Positions 17,816 to 27,855 of a DNA stretch of 64,000 nucleotides are shown here, piece by piece. Made by a program: the position numbers and the translations under genes. How positions within the stretch are numbered: the stretch's first letter is position 1; each line of letters begins with the position of its first letter. Under the pieces are notes generated by a model. The model was not told where the DNA came from. It worked only from the letters and a program-made list of their open reading frames with translations, and made no database searches. Origin of the DNA: Hormoscilla sp. GUM202 (GTDB lineage: Bacteria > Cyanobacteriota > Cyanobacteriia > Cyanobacteriales > Desertifilaceae); assembly GCA_005518205.2 (NCBI GenBank), contig RFFC02000005.1, positions 96,049 to 160,048 of the forward strand. Reading direction: 5' to 3'.

Positions 17816-17829
17816 AAGCGATCCTTTTA

Positions 17830-18230
17830 CAAATATTCTCCGAATCATTAGAAATTCCTATGAAGGCAACCCTCTCTGGTTGAATATAACCGCTACTCTC
17901 ATTAGAGAATTATTTGGCGGTAGAGTCGCTGATTTTTTGCAATACGATATGCCAATTTTAGATGAATCATTATGCTGGCGCTTAGAGCAACAATTGCAGT
18001 GTTTAAGCGAGGAAAAAGTTGCGGTTATCGTTCAGCTTGCCAAGGAAAAAGAAGCAGTTGCCTTATCGCAAATGTTAAACCAAATAAAATTATCTCCTTC
18101 CAACTTAATCAATGCGATGAAATCTCTGGTCAGGCGATTTTTATTAGCTCCGCAAGAGCAAGAAAAAACCACTGTTTTTACTCTCAATCCGGTGGTCGCG
18201 CAATATGTAAAAACTAGGCATTTTCCCTAA
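17830..18230 (+). pseudogene. Relic of an NB-ARC/STAND ATPase
   Basis: The open stretch encodes ILRIIRNSYEGNPLWLNITA, TLIRELFGGRVADFLQYDMP, LSEEKVAVIVQLAKEKEAV and SLVRRFLLAP...FTLNPVVAQYV. This is the helical region that follows the P-loop in cyanobacterial NB-ARC-WD40 proteins (the GNPLWL motif is diagnostic). The P-loop part is absent. Confidence 0.65.
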
Positions 18231-18255
18231 TGATTTAGCGATCGGACAACTACTC

Positions 18256-19041
18256 CTACTTAAGCAATTGAGAAGACACTTGCCTGATAGCCTGCCACTC
18301 GGACTCTGATAAAGGTTGTCTCACAAACTCGACTCCGAAACAACGACTAGCAGCATCAGTTAAAGCTTCCACTACAATTTCAATTAAGGCATCCCCCCGA
18401 TCGCGCAGCGTGCGCGCAGCGCAATCGCCTGTCGGTAGCTGCACGGAAGCAGGGGCCTCAGTCTCGAATACCCGAGAAAACAAACCCCGATCGGGTTCTA
18501 AGGACATGGAACCATGTTGTAAAATAGCTTTCCCCCGTCGCAGTTGGGCGCTACCAATAAACTTACCGCCACATGCAGAAACAAGATCGGCCTCTGTAGC
18601 CGTAGCAAAACAACTGGGGTTGTGGATGTAGCCCCGCCCAGCAGTACCGTAATGTAATTCTAAACCGAGCGATCGCCAACCTGCAATCAAAAACTCACAA
18701 ATCTTTTCGTAGGCTTCCCGGCGTCTGGGAGGAAGTCCCGAAGTTACTACAGCATAAGTTATATCTCCCTGATGCAGCACCGCCCGGCCTCCACTCGGGC
18801 GTCTCACCAACTCCATCGGGACACCTTGCCAAGTCAGATGATTCCAAAATTCCGGCCATTGGCGTTGATGATAACCCAGAGAAATTGTCGCTGACTCCCA
18901 AGTATAAAACCTCAGCGTGGGAGGATGTAAACCCAGCCTGTGCTGCTCCAATAACCAACGGTCGATCGCCATCTGGATCCGCCCAGACGATCGCACCAGG
19001 GGAATTAAACGCCACCGGGAATGAGGGTAAGGTGCCATCAT
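18256..19041 (-). CDS. lplA: Lipoate-protein ligase A-type protein, with a repeat-encoded insert
   Basis: A 261-residue BPL/LplA fold protein. Family landmarks: MAIDRWLL, WESATISLGYHQ, PMELVRRPSGGRAVLHQGDI with the RR.(S/T)GGRAV.H motif, TYAVV, and ACGGKFIGSAQLRRGKAILQ with HGSM. The role is attachment or transfer of lipoyl or octanoyl groups to enzyme domains. At 18398-18427 a 30-bp palindrome inserts [10 protein letters not shown] between the body and the C-terminal helices (LPTG...GDALIEIVVEAL). The frame survives and the insert is at a surface-like position. It overlaps the upstream methyltransferase gene by 4 bp, so the two are co-transcribed. Confidence 0.88.
   Translation of the reverse strand: MMAPYPHSRWRLIPLVRSSGRIQMAIDRWLLEQHRLGLHPPTLRFYTWESATISLGYHQRQWPEFWNHLTWQGVPMELVRRPSGGRAVLHQGDITYAVVTSGLPPRRREAYEKICEFLIAGWRSLGLELHYGTAGRGYIHNPSCFATATEADLVSACGGKFIGSAQLRRGKAILQHGSMSLEPDRGLFSRVFETEAPASVQLPTGDCAARTLRDRGDALIEIVVEALTDAASRCFGVEFVRQPLSESEWQAIRQVSSQLLK
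18398..18427. repeat. Family B palindrome inside the lipoate ligase gene
   Basis: The 30 bp begin CGATCGCGCAGCGTGCGCGC and end AGCGCAATCG. They differ by one base from the copy at 45129-45158 inside an unrelated gene. Related copies lie at 29849-29868, 31650-31673, 37321-37345 and 62222-62248. Confidence 0.9.
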
Positions 19042-20096
19042 GCGGGCTTACGAGCAATCAAATACTTGCTCATGAAATATACCTGAGACTCAATATTAGT
19101 GAAGCCTGCCGACTCTAAGCGTCCTACCAAATCATCACTAATATAGTTTTTGTAGTAGGGTTCGTGGAAAATGGCGGGAAAGTTTTCCATCATCACCTTA
19201 AACTCAGGCGCATCAGACAGTTGAATTGAATCGCAGATAATCAACAGTCCCCCCGGTTGAGTCACCCGAAAGCATTCATTGATTACCCGCTGACGCACCC
19301 CACCTGGCAGTTCGTGGAACAGAAAAACGCTAGTGACTCCATGGAAGTAATTATCCAGATAGGGCAACTCCTCTGCATTTCCCTGTAAAAGTTGAGGTAA
19401 TTCCCCGGGAATTTCCGATAACAATTGATTTGCCTTCCGCAAGTAAGCAGGCGACAGATCCATACCATACAGACTTGCCAAAGGCAAAGTTCCCCGCAGG
19501 AATTTTAGAGTTCTGCCAGTACCACAAGCCACATCCAGTACCCGAATTTGCCTGGGGGAAATGCCGCTAAACCCTGTCAGTCCTTGCTTCAGGGGAGCCA
19601 AAATCCGCCGGCGCATCGCATCCGCCGTACCATTAAACAGAAGTTCCACCTGCAAGTCATACAAATTAGCTGACATCTCGCTTAAATAGCCATCAGTCTG
19701 GTAATGGAAGTTTTGCAGGTAGTAGCCCGGATAGCCTTCTGTCTCAATCTCTGGCGAAAACTCTTGATATCTCTTCTGCTTGACTCGCTCCCACATTTGT
19801 GGAAAATCTAGCCAGATCGCTGGATAGTAAAGAAAAAAGTCCGACCAAGAGCGATCGAACAGCAGACTCGCCGGATACAGGCCCCGTTCGGCATCGGACC
19901 AGTCGGCTTCCATCAGTCGATTCAGCCTTTGCTGCATTTCTTGTAACACCTGCGGCGGCAATGGTTTAGTCTTCTGCTCGACCGGAGGATCCACCAGGGA
20001 ACGCAATCGCGAACTAATGGTTTTATGAGCTACAGCAAAATAACTTTGGCTCTGCTGAACCGTTTCATAGGCCAGTTTGGTGAAATTGTCCGACAT
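19038..20096 (-). CDS. SAM-dependent class I methyltransferase
   Basis: A 352-residue protein. Residues 1-150 form an N-terminal region (SRLRSLVDPPVEQKTKPLPP, LFDRSWSDFFLYYPAIWLDF, GYPGYYLQNFHYQTDGYLSE) specific to a cyanobacterial subfamily. The methyltransferase core follows: IRVLDVACGTGRTLKFLRG (motif I), YGMDLSPAYLRKA, LLQGNAEELPYLDNYFHGVT, FLFHELP and RVTQPGGLLIICDSIQL. The substrate is unknown. The downstream lipoate ligase gene overlaps by 4 bp. Confidence 0.85.
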   Translation of the reverse strand: MSDNFTKLAYETVQQSQSYFAVAHKTISSRLRSLVDPPVEQKTKPLPPQVLQEMQQRLNRLMEADWSDAERGLYPASLLFDRSWSDFFLYYPAIWLDFPQMWERVKQKRYQEFSPEIETEGYPGYYLQNFHYQTDGYLSEMSANLYDLQVELLFNGTADAMRRRILAPLKQGLTGFSGISPRQIRVLDVACGTGRTLKFLRGTLPLASLYGMDLSPAYLRKANQLLSEIPGELPQLLQGNAEELPYLDNYFHGVTSVFLFHELPGGVRQRVINECFRVTQPGGLLIICDSIQLSDAPEFKVMMENFPAIFHEPYYKNYISDDLVGRLESAGFTNIESQVYFMSKYLIARKPA

Positions 20097-20176
20097 AGTT
20101 GGCGGGATATGAATAATCTTTAACTACTGTAAATAATTGTAACGAAAAACCGCCCATGAAGATCCCAAAGCAAAAC

Positions 20177-20196
20177 AGCCACCTGGAGAGGTGGCT
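20177..20196 (-). terminator. Terminator after glnA
   Basis: AGCCACCT and AGGTGGCT pair around GGAG. On the minus strand it is followed by TGTTTTGCTTT, a fair T-rich tail, 30 bp after the glnA stop codon. Confidence 0.75.
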
Positions 20197-20226
20197 GCTA
20201 TCTGTTATCAAACTACTTGACAAAAG

Positions 20227-21648
20227 CTATACATCGTAGTATAGAGCAAACTCGTAGGGATGGGGACGTAGCCGCATCGGGTTCACTTCGTTATCCAGTT
20301 TGTACTCAATCCAGTTGCCGACGAAGTCTTCTGTAAACACGCCACCAGCGGTCAGAAACTCCCGATCCGCTTCCAGTGATTTCAGCGCATCTAACAGAGA
20401 ACCGGGAGTCGAAGGCACCTTCGCCAACTCCTCTGGAGAGAGGTCATAGATATCCACATCCAGGGATTCACCGGGGTCGATCTGGTTCTTGATGCCATCT
20501 AAACCAGCACATAGCATAGCCGCAAATGCCAGATAGGGATTACAAGTAGCATCAGGACAGCGGAACTCTAACCGCTTCGCCTTCGGGTTACTACCAGTGA
20601 GGGGAATGCGGATGGAAGCGGAACGGTTTCCTTGGGAGTATGCCAAGTTCACAGGGGCTTCAAACCCAGGCACCAACCGCTTGTAAGAATTAGTAGTGGG
20701 GTTGGTGAGTGCCAGCAGTGCTGGTGCGTGCTTGAGCAGACCGCCAATATAGTGCAATGCTAACTGAGACAGGTTGGCGTAGCCATCTCCGTAGAATAGA
20801 GGTTGACCATCCTTCCAGATGGACTGGTGGGTGTGCATCCCCGAACCATTGTCGTTGAACAGCGGCTTGGGCATGAAGGTAACGGTCTTGCCGTGGCGCT
20901 TGGCAACATTCTTGATCGCATATTTGTAGATCATCAAATTGTCAGCAGACTGCACCAAAGGCGCAAAGCGAATACCCAATTCATTCTGCCCGCCAGTAGC
21001 TACCTCGTGGTGGTGCTTTTCGATCGGGACGCCACATGCTGCCATCGTCAGCAGCATCTCCGTCCGCATGTCTTGCAGAGTATCTGTCGGCGACACTGGG
21101 AAGTAACCTTCTTTGTAGCGGGGCTTGTAAGCCAAGTTGCCACCCGGTTCCTCTTTGCCAGAATTCCACCGTCCCTCTACCGAGTCTACATAGTAAAACC
21201 CTTTGTTCTCCGTCTGGTCAAAGCGGACATCTTCAAACACGAAGAACTCCGCCTCCGGACCGAAGAAGGCCACATCACCAATACCAGTGGAAATTAGGTA
21301 GTCTAGCGCCTTCTGGGCAATACTGCGGGGGTCGCGGCTGTACCATTCACCGCTTCTGGGTTCTTTGATGCTACAGATCATGCTTAGGGTCGGCTCTTCC
21401 ATGAAGGGGTCGATCCAAGCCGTTTTCGGGTCTGGCACCATCATCATATCAGATTCGTTAATCGCCTTCCAACCCCGAATGCTAGAACCGTCGAAGGCTA
21501 CGCCATCGGTGAAAGCGTCCTCGTCAATGAGATCCCGATAAAACGAGCAGTGCTGCCAGATCCCTGGCATGTCGATAAATTTCAGGTCGATAATCTTGAT
21601 GTCTTGGTCTTGAATCATCTTCAAGACTTCTTGCGCCGTCTCTGGCAT
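20227..21648 (-). CDS. glnA: Type I glutamine synthetase
   Basis: A 473-residue enzyme that assimilates ammonium into glutamine, a dodecamer in the cytosol. Signatures: [29 protein letters not shown] (the D50-equivalent region), [69 protein letters not shown] and [18 protein letters not shown]. The C-terminus ends [12 protein letters not shown]. An AAGGAG-type site (AAATAAGGAGTAAAGC) precedes the ATG. A canonical NtcA-activated promoter lies 120-165 bp upstream, so it should be induced under nitrogen limitation. Confidence 0.98.
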   Translation of the reverse strand: MPETAQEVLKMIQDQDIKIIDLKFIDMPGIWQHCSFYRDLIDEDAFTDGVAFDGSSIRGWKAINESDMMMVPDPKTAWIDPFMEEPTLSMICSIKEPRSGEWYSRDPRSIAQKALDYLISTGIGDVAFFGPEAEFFVFEDVRFDQTENKGFYYVDSVEGRWNSGKEEPGGNLAYKPRYKEGYFPVSPTDTLQDMRTEMLLTMAACGVPIEKHHHEVATGGQNELGIRFAPLVQSADNLMIYKYAIKNVAKRHGKTVTFMPKPLFNDNGSGMHTHQSIWKDGQPLFYGDGYANLSQLALHYIGGLLKHAPALLALTNPTTNSYKRLVPGFEAPVNLAYSQGNRSASIRIPLTGSNPKAKRLEFRCPDATCNPYLAFAAMLCAGLDGIKNQIDPGESLDVDIYDLSPEELAKVPSTPGSLLDALKSLEADREFLTAGGVFTEDFVGNWIEYKLDNEVNPMRLRPHPYEFALYYDV

Positions 21649-21770
21649 GCTTTACTCCTTATTTACTCTGCGAGATCGTGATAATCGGATCTGGTGCGTG
21701 TGGGATGGAAGTCGGTGGGGCTGACAACCACCAAATCCACCCCCGTTGGCCGCTCCCGTCTACCTGCCTC

Positions 21771-21812
21771 ATCCTAGGGATAGTAGTACCGATATTTTGT
21801 ATAATTCACTAC
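21771..21812 (-). promoter_or_regulatory. NtcA-dependent promoter of glnA
   Basis: On the minus strand GTAGTGAATTATAC (21812-21799) is a perfect GTAN8TAC NtcA box. Exactly 22 bp later comes TAGGAT (21776-21771), matching the TAN3T -10 element. This GTAN8TAC-N22-TAN3T arrangement is the established class II NtcA promoter of nitrogen-controlled cyanobacterial genes. Transcription should start near 21764, leaving a leader of about 115 nt. Confidence 0.9.
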
Positions 21813-21935
21813 AAAAAAATTGGCATTTGCGCGTCGCAAATGTTAAAAATTGTAGCGAAGTTAACTAATTTGCTGTTTAGCCAGCCCAGAAGTAGGTAAT
21901 AGTACAATGAACGGTTAAATCGGTCATGGCCAGGC

Positions 21936-22363
21936 AGTTCCATTGCATTAACCTCGCGTACTCCATCACCGACACTGGACCTGGACATTGATGGGAATGG
22001 AGTTATAGATGCGTTAACTGACGGCCTTGTGGCCATACGTTATCTCTTCGGGTTCAGGGGAGAGACTTTGACTGAAGATGTTGTAGGTGAAGGTGCCACT
22101 CGCGATACGTCAGAAATTGTTGCCTACTTGGATGAAACGGCGAACACCATGTTAGATGTAGATGGCAATGGCACGGCAGGAGCGTTAACTGATGGCATTT
22201 TATTCCTGCGCGATGCTCTCGGGTTCGAGGATCGGGCTTTGATCGAGGGTGCAGTAAGCGAGGATGCCACCCGTACTACTGCGGAGGCAATTAACGAGCA
22301 CATGCAATCTTTCGGCATGATGTAAGGCCTTATTCTTCTCCTTCCCGGGCTCCGCCTGGGAAG
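21936..22363 (+). pseudogene. Exact duplicate of the dockerin-encoding 3' end at 26004-26431
   Basis: The 428 bp appear base-for-base the same as the end of the beta-propeller/dockerin gene, including its stop and 38 bp after it. The translated piece has two dockerin-like calcium loops (DIDGNGVIDALTDGLVAIRY and DVDGNGTAGALTDGILFLRD). Upstream of 21936 the two loci are unrelated, so this is an orphan fragment without a start, close to the glnA promoter. Confidence 0.9.
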
Positions 22364-22511
22364 TTGGGGTTGGGGAGGGGAACTGGGTCCGATAATTAAC
22401 TGTTATTTTATACGTTATAACCTCTAAATAGCTAACCCGCTGCATAGCACAATAAAAATATATTTTGTATCGAGGGTTGCTAAAACCCTCAAAATATCTG
22501 TAAAGTCTAAG

Positions 22512-23666
22512 TTGTTGAATGGGGTGACAGCCAAGAACTCCCGGGTGACGGAACTCTCAGCCGGAGTGAGCGGTACGCTCCCTTCTGAGTTAGGCAAGCT
22601 CACCGGTTTGCAGAAACTAGATCTGGAGCACAGAGGTCTTCACGGCACCGTTCCCTCTGAATTAGGAATCCTCCGCAATTTGACGTCCCTCAAGTTGAAC
22701 GTGAATTCTCTGAGCGGTCCGATTCCATCTGAATTCGGGAACCTGAGGAACTTGCAGGAGCTCTGGATGAGCACCAATTCCCTCAGCGGCAGCATCCCAT
22801 CTTCATTAGGGAACGCCACCAGTTTAGAATATATTTACCTGAACGATAACAATCTGAAAGGCACAATACCCTCCTCGTTGGGAAACCTCAGCAATTTGGC
22901 AAGGCTATGGCTGTACGACAACTCCCTGAGAGGCCCGATACCGCCTGAGGTAACCAACTTAGAAAGCCTATACGATCTTAGTGTGCAAACAAATCCCCCA
23001 TATCTGATATTTGAGATTAGAGACGCGGAAGCTATTTCGGGTCAAGACTTCTACCTCAATAGCAGCGAGCACTTCGGCGACATTAACAACGATATTAGCA
23101 ACTACAGAGCCAATGGTTTGCCAGACGGTTTAACTATTGACCCCGTTACTGGGGAGATCGCTGGCACCCCGACTACTCCGGGATTTTTTCCGGTGACAGT
23201 AACTGCATCGGATGGGAGTGCCGAGGCAGAAGATGAATTTAACATTACGGTATCGTCCGTCATCACGGGCACCGAAAACGCCGACACCCTCTCTGGAGAC
23301 AGGGGCAACGATACCCTCAATGGGCGAGGGGGAGACGATCTCCTCAATGGGCGAGAAGGAAACGATGTCCTCAATGGGGGTAGCGGAGATGATACCCTCG
23401 ATGGGGGCAGCGGAGATGATACTCTTTCCGGAGGCGATGGTGCGAATGTTTATGTCTTAGCCCGGGGCAGGGGCACGGATACCATCCTCGGCTATAATGA
23501 CACGGACCGCATCAAGTTAGAAGGAGATTTGGATTATAATGATTTAGTAACTCTCGATCGGGGCGGTTCGACTTACATTCAAGCTGAAGTCGAGGGTTTT
23601 GCGAAAGTGTTGGCAATTTTGCCGGAAATTCATTCTGGACTTATCGATCGAGATGATTTCATCTAA
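22512..23666 (+). CDS. Leucine-rich repeat protein with Ig-like and RTX domains, 5' truncated
   Basis: About 384 residues. Residues 10-165 are plant-type LRRs of the form (G)xIPxxLGxLxxLxxLxLxxN, for example [20 protein letters not shown]. Residues 190-250 are an Ig-like putative-Ig (He_PIG) domain ([20 protein letters not shown]). Residues 250-315 are RTX nonapeptides ([20 protein letters not shown]) that bind calcium and usually direct type I secretion. The frame opens with TTG at 512 and begins inside an LRR cap that is complete in the paralogue at 33551 (WHGVT...RVTKIEL versus NGVT...RVTELSA). So the true N-terminus is probably lost or frameshifted. Confidence 0.8.
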   Translation: MLNGVTAKNSRVTELSAGVSGTLPSELGKLTGLQKLDLEHRGLHGTVPSELGILRNLTSLKLNVNSLSGPIPSEFGNLRNLQELWMSTNSLSGSIPSSLGNATSLEYIYLNDNNLKGTIPSSLGNLSNLARLWLYDNSLRGPIPPEVTNLESLYDLSVQTNPPYLIFEIRDAEAISGQDFYLNSSEHFGDINNDISNYRANGLPDGLTIDPVTGEIAGTPTTPGFFPVTVTASDGSAEAEDEFNITVSSVITGTENADTLSGDRGNDTLNGRGGDDLLNGREGNDVLNGGSGDDTLDGGSGDDTLSGGDGANVYVLARGRGTDTILGYNDTDRIKLEGDLDYNDLVTLDRGGSTYIQAEVEGFAKVLAILPEIHSGLIDRDDFI

Positions 23667-23693
23667 CAGTCCGGATCGAGCAGGAAACCAAGG

Positions 23694-24011
23694 GGGGTGT
23701 GGTCAAAAGTAGTTGCAGCCGGATCCCCCCCAACCCCCCCGTGGCAGTTGGGGGGGCTTCCGGAAGCCCCCCTTAAAAAGGGGGGTTTGGGGGGATCTCC
23801 GGGGCTGGGGTATCGATATTTTTATCAACGGGTTGAACACACCCGGTTGCCACGTTGCGCAAGCGAAAAACGCGAAAAAAATCGCTCCGGACATTGCTTT
23901 GTTCATGTAGCCGGGCCCCTCATTCCCTCACAGCGTCGGGGGTCCGTTCCGTTCTACCTGGGAACGGGTTTGGGCTACTCCGTCTCCTACCAACGGGTTT
24001 TGACCACACCC
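23694..24011. mobile_element. MITE-like element, copy B (ends GGGTGTGGTCAAAA)
   Basis: The element has ends GGGGTGTGGTCAAAAG and TTTTGACCACACCC and is flanked by the 8-bp repeat AACCAAGG (23686-23693 and 24012-24019). The 318-bp interior has several hairpins: GGGGGGCTTCCGGAAGCCCC at 23752-23771 and GTTCCGTTCTACCTGGGAAC near 23946. No coding sequence is present. It lies between two secreted-protein genes. Confidence 0.85.
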
Positions 24012-24116
24012 AACCAAGGGAGATAGTAACAGAAAGCATGTGCGGTTGGGGGGGTGGGGGTTGGGGGTTGGGAGAGGCAGAAAACAAAATGTTCACCAAG
24101 AATGAGGTTCAAAAAA

Positions 24117-26393
24117 ATGAAATCAACAGTAATGGATAAGGTTGTCTTCCAGATCGGCGGTAGCGGTTGGCGGGAAACACCCGAGGACATGGCGATCGAT
24201 CGCAATGGTGATGTCTGGGTTACAGGAGAGTTCAGGCAAAGCATCGACATCGACGGAGACGGAGAAGATGATTTAACCACTAATGGCTATCTCGATAGCT
24301 ATGTAGCCAAGTTCGACTCTGAGGGGGATTTGGTTCGGGCCTATGATTTCGGCAATAGTATTTTTTTGAGCCAGGACAAGGGCATAGGCATAGCCACTGA
24401 CAGCAATGGTAATGCGTGGGTGTTAGGAGAGTTCCATGGCAGCATCGACATTGACGGAGACGGCATCAATGATTTGACCAGTAATGCCGAATATGGTAAC
24501 TCCTATTTAGCCAAGTTCGACGAGGAGGGGGACTTTGTTTTGGCCAAAGAGATCCACGCGGAGCACACTGTATCGGGCAAGAGCATAGCCATTGACAGCA
24601 ATGATAATGTGTGGACTAAAGGACGTTTCGAAGGCGACCTCGACCTCAACGGAGACGGCATCAATGATTTGACCAATAATGGCGATTATGATTATGATAG
24701 CTATTTCGCCAAGTTCGACTCGGAGGGAAATTTGGTCAACGCCTTCCAGATCGGCGGTAGCAGTTTGGAAGTTGGCCATGGCATAGCCATCGACAGCGAT
24801 GATAATGTGTGGACTACAGGAACTTTCTCCAGCACCATCGACATCGACGAAGACGGCATCAATGATTTGACCAATAATGGCTTTCGAGATGGCTATGTAG
24901 CCAAGTTCGACTCGGAGGGGGCTTTGCTCTTTGCCTCCCAGATCGGCGGTAAGGATGAGGACGGTGGCCGTGCCATAGCCACCGACAGCAATGGCGATGC
25001 GTGGGTGTTAGGGCGTTTCCAGGGCAACATCGACATCGACGGAGACGGCATCAATGATTTGACCGATGGCTCACTTGAGTATCCTTGGGCCACTGATAGC
25101 TATGTAGCCAAGTTCTCGAGCAATGGTAATTTCGTTAAGGTCTTAAATATCGGTGACTATGTCAGTGCCATAGCCACCGATAGCAACGATCGTCTGTGGG
25201 TTACAGGAGAGTTCGAGGGCAACATCGACATCGACGGAGACGGCAACAATGATTTGACCAGTAATGGCAGTATTGATAGCTATGTAGCTCAATTTGATAG
25301 CAATGGGAATTTGGTTCAGGCCTTAAATATCGGTGGTAGCGATAGTGATATTGGCTATGCCATAGCCGCCGACAGCAATGGTAATGTGTGGGCTGCAGGA
25401 ACTTTCCGGGACAGCATCGACATCGACGGAGACGGCAACAATGATTTGACCAGTAACGTTCGAGATATCTATGTAATTCAAGTTGAGAAGGCAACTAATG
25501 CCGCCCCCACGGACACCACCGCTCCGGACACTGCGGAGGAGGACATAACAGTAATCTCTGCCCCTGAAGAAGTCACTCAACTGAAAATCACCCCTGAAGA
25601 ACCGACCAAAGCAGTAGAACCAAACACGAGCGTCAGCTTTGATGTCAACTACTCTACCGAACCTGCGGAAACTCCCACCACGGGAATAGTCTTTGGCATG
25701 CATTGGGACAGTTCTCAAGTAGCATTCGATCCAGTCACCGGTCTGACCTCGCGCTTTTCTTTGGGCGCGCAACCTATAAGTGCAGTCTTGGACGATCCGG
25801 TCACCAACGGGGGTTTGGACGGCGACCCGAACACAGACAAATACATCCTGCAAGCTTGGATAGATGCTAACGGAAATTGGCCCAACAATTCTAATCCTAC
25901 CCTCTACACGGCCAACTTCACGGCGCTACCAGGGTTTGAAGGGACGCAGATCAACTTTAGTGCCAACTCAGATGACCTGCCTGCAAATAGCAACTTTGTC
26001 CCCAGTTCCATTGCATTAACCTCGCGTACTCCATCACCGACACTGGACCTGGACATTGATGGGAATGGAGTTATAGATGCGTTAACTGACGGCCTTGTGG
26101 CCATACGTTATCTCTTCGGGTTCAGGGGAGAGACTTTGACTGAAGATGTTGTAGGTGAAGGTGCCACTCGCGATACGTCAGAAATTGTTGCCTACTTGGA
26201 TGAAACGGCGAACACCATGTTAGATGTAGATGGCAATGGCACGGCAGGAGCGTTAACTGATGGCATTTTATTCCTGCGCGATGCTCTCGGGTTCGAGGAT
26301 CGGGCTTTGATCGAGGGTGCAGTAAGCGAGGATGCCACCCGTACTACTGCGGAGGCAATTAACGAGCACATGCAATCTTTCGGCATGATGTAA
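24117..26393 (+). CDS. Beta-propeller protein with cohesin-like and dockerin-like domains
   Basis: About 758 residues from ATG 24117 (24132 is equally possible; earlier codons lie in a G-rich tract). The first ~470 residues are eight blades of an SBBP-type propeller, each with AIDSNGNVWVTGEF, then SIDIDGDGINDLTSNG and YVAKFDSEGNLV. A Thr/Pro-rich linker follows, then a cohesin-like beta-sandwich (VTQLKITPEEPTKAVEPNTS, TGIVFGMHWDSSQVAFDPVT). The end is a dockerin-like pair of calcium loops (DIDGNGVIDALTDGLVAIRY, DVDGNGTAGALTDGILFLRD). A classic signal peptide is not evident. Cohesin and dockerin in one chain could allow chain-to-chain binding at the cell surface; that is inference. Confidence 0.75.
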   Translation: MKSTVMDKVVFQIGGSGWRETPEDMAIDRNGDVWVTGEFRQSIDIDGDGEDDLTTNGYLDSYVAKFDSEGDLVRAYDFGNSIFLSQDKGIGIATDSNGNAWVLGEFHGSIDIDGDGINDLTSNAEYGNSYLAKFDEEGDFVLAKEIHAEHTVSGKSIAIDSNDNVWTKGRFEGDLDLNGDGINDLTNNGDYDYDSYFAKFDSEGNLVNAFQIGGSSLEVGHGIAIDSDDNVWTTGTFSSTIDIDEDGINDLTNNGFRDGYVAKFDSEGALLFASQIGGKDEDGGRAIATDSNGDAWVLGRFQGNIDIDGDGINDLTDGSLEYPWATDSYVAKFSSNGNFVKVLNIGDYVSAIATDSNDRLWVTGEFEGNIDIDGDGNNDLTSNGSIDSYVAQFDSNGNLVQALNIGGSDSDIGYAIAADSNGNVWAAGTFRDSIDIDGDGNNDLTSNVRDIYVIQVEKATNAAPTDTTAPDTAEEDITVISAPEEVTQLKITPEEPTKAVEPNTSVSFDVNYSTEPAETPTTGIVFGMHWDSSQVAFDPVTGLTSRFSLGAQPISAVLDDPVTNGGLDGDPNTDKYILQAWIDANGNWPNNSNPTLYTANFTALPGFEGTQINFSANSDDLPANSNFVPSSIALTSRTPSPTLDLDIDGNGVIDALTDGLVAIRYLFGFRGETLTEDVVGEGATRDTSEIVAYLDETANTMLDVDGNGTAGALTDGILFLRDALGFEDRALIEGAVSEDATRTTAEAINEHMQSFGMM

Positions 26394-26804
26394 GGCCTTA
26401 TTCTTCTCCTTCCCGGGCTCCGCCTGGGAAGGCATGTTTGAGGCTCTGCTGGGGGAGAGCATGCCAGGTACGCGGGTGCTTAGTTTAATTCTTTGAGAGG
26501 TTTTTACACCCTCGATCCCCGAAAATCCGTAACTTTCACGAATTTTGTACCTATTCCTACTTATGTTCCCTAACTTTTTTCTCCAAGAGTCCACGCTCCG
26601 GGCCCCCTCCGCTGCGAGGATGAGAGTCGGACCAGCTCATGGCTGGAAAATTGCCCAAAATAGATAATGTGTTTTGTAGTAAAATCAACAGTTATTCCCA
26701 GCCCAGTCAAGCAGGCTCGTCATTCGCTGGTGACGGTGCGACGGCAACAACTGGGCTGGGAAATAGTAAACCACCACAAAATGCAGTTTTGGGAGAGCAG
26801 TTAC

Positions 26805-27314
26805 ATGCAGGACGCAGTCACAAGCTTGATTTCCACTTATGATGTTACCGGTCGGTATCTAGACCGAGATGCGATCGACCGGCTGAAAGCATATTTTAAT
26901 AGCGGTCTGGCACGAGTGCAGACAGCGGCAGTAATCAATGGTAACGCGGCTAATATTGTGAAGCAGGCAGCAGACCGGTTGTATGAGGAAGTGCCAGAAC
27001 TGCTTCGCCCTGGCGGTAATTCCTATACAACTCGCCGCTATGCAGCCTGTCTGCGGGATATGGATTATTATCTGCGTTATGCCAGCTATGCTCTAGTGGC
27101 TGGCGACTCTGACGTGCTGGACGATCGCGTACTCTTCGGTCTGCGGGAAACCTACAACTCCCTGGGAGTTCCCATTGGCCCGACCGTGCGGGGAATCCAA
27201 ATTATAAAAGAGGTTGTCAAAGAACAAGCGGCAGCCGCTGGGGTGGAAAATACGGATTTTGTAGACCAGCCCTTTGACCACATGACCCGCGAATTCGGCG
27301 AAAAGGACATCTAA
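26805..27314 (+). CDS. apcF: Allophycocyanin beta-18 subunit
   Basis: The start ATG 26805 follows GGGAGAG and gives 169 residues: [20 protein letters not shown]. Phycobiliprotein landmarks: [40 protein letters not shown] with the bilin-binding Cys, [50 protein letters not shown] and the C-terminal [19 protein letters not shown] distinguish ApcF from ApcB. It belongs in the basal core trimer with ApcE and ApcD, which pass energy to the photosystems. It is monocistronic. Confidence 0.95.
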   Translation: MQDAVTSLISTYDVTGRYLDRDAIDRLKAYFNSGLARVQTAAVINGNAANIVKQAADRLYEEVPELLRPGGNSYTTRRYAACLRDMDYYLRYASYALVAGDSDVLDDRVLFGLRETYNSLGVPIGPTVRGIQIIKEVVKEQAAAAGVENTDFVDQPFDHMTREFGEKDI

Positions 27315-27855
27315 TGCCGCTGCGCGGAATTCAAAATTCTTTCTTCAAAATTCAAAATGCTTTTGGAGCAAAGCTTTAGCCACAGCCACTATCTAGCTAG
27401 TGGATTATTTCTGCCGCACTGCACTAAGCGGGAAGGAAAAAGCGCGTAGCGTTGCCAGGTTTGAAGCAATCTAAAAGTAAAGAGTAAAAAGTCTTTTGAG
27501 ATCGGGCTTTCGACCCGCCGTCCGGGAGGGTTGATTTACTCTTTGTGCTGTAGTAGCATAGGTGTAAGCATACAGCATACAGCGGTCATCTGTATGCTGT
27601 ATGCTTGCCTATACAGCATAAGGGGTCGAAATAATATAATGAACTTTTGTTCTTGATATCGCTAATTACGGGATCCTAGATATACTTCCGGGATTGTGGG
27701 AGTTTGAACCGATAAAAGTGATTAATTGTCTGGATAATTATCCCGAAAGTCTAAAGGTTTACCCCCTGGTAGTAATAAATATGTAGTGACACGCTCTTGA
27801 GGTGATGTTGCATTTTGAAAGGTGATATTTGGGGGTAGCTATTGTTTGTATATAG
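27315..27855. other. Intergenic region with hairpins, no gene seen
   Basis: AAAGAGTAAA at 27479 pairs with TTTACTCTTT at about 27534 around a GGGCTTTCGACCC hairpin. A second, perfect hairpin lies at 27566-27606. Nothing protein-like is visible on either strand. Confidence 0.6.
27566..27606. terminator. Perfect 17-bp hairpin downstream of apcF
   Basis: AAGCATACAGCATACAG pairs fully with CTGTATGCTGTATGCTT around a 7-nt loop. The arms contain the internal direct repeat CATACAG. No T-run follows, so its role in termination is uncertain and it may be a dispersed repeat. Confidence 0.45.

Noticed and set aside
20803..21297. 164-residue plus-strand ORF
   Set aside because: Antisense shadow of glnA.
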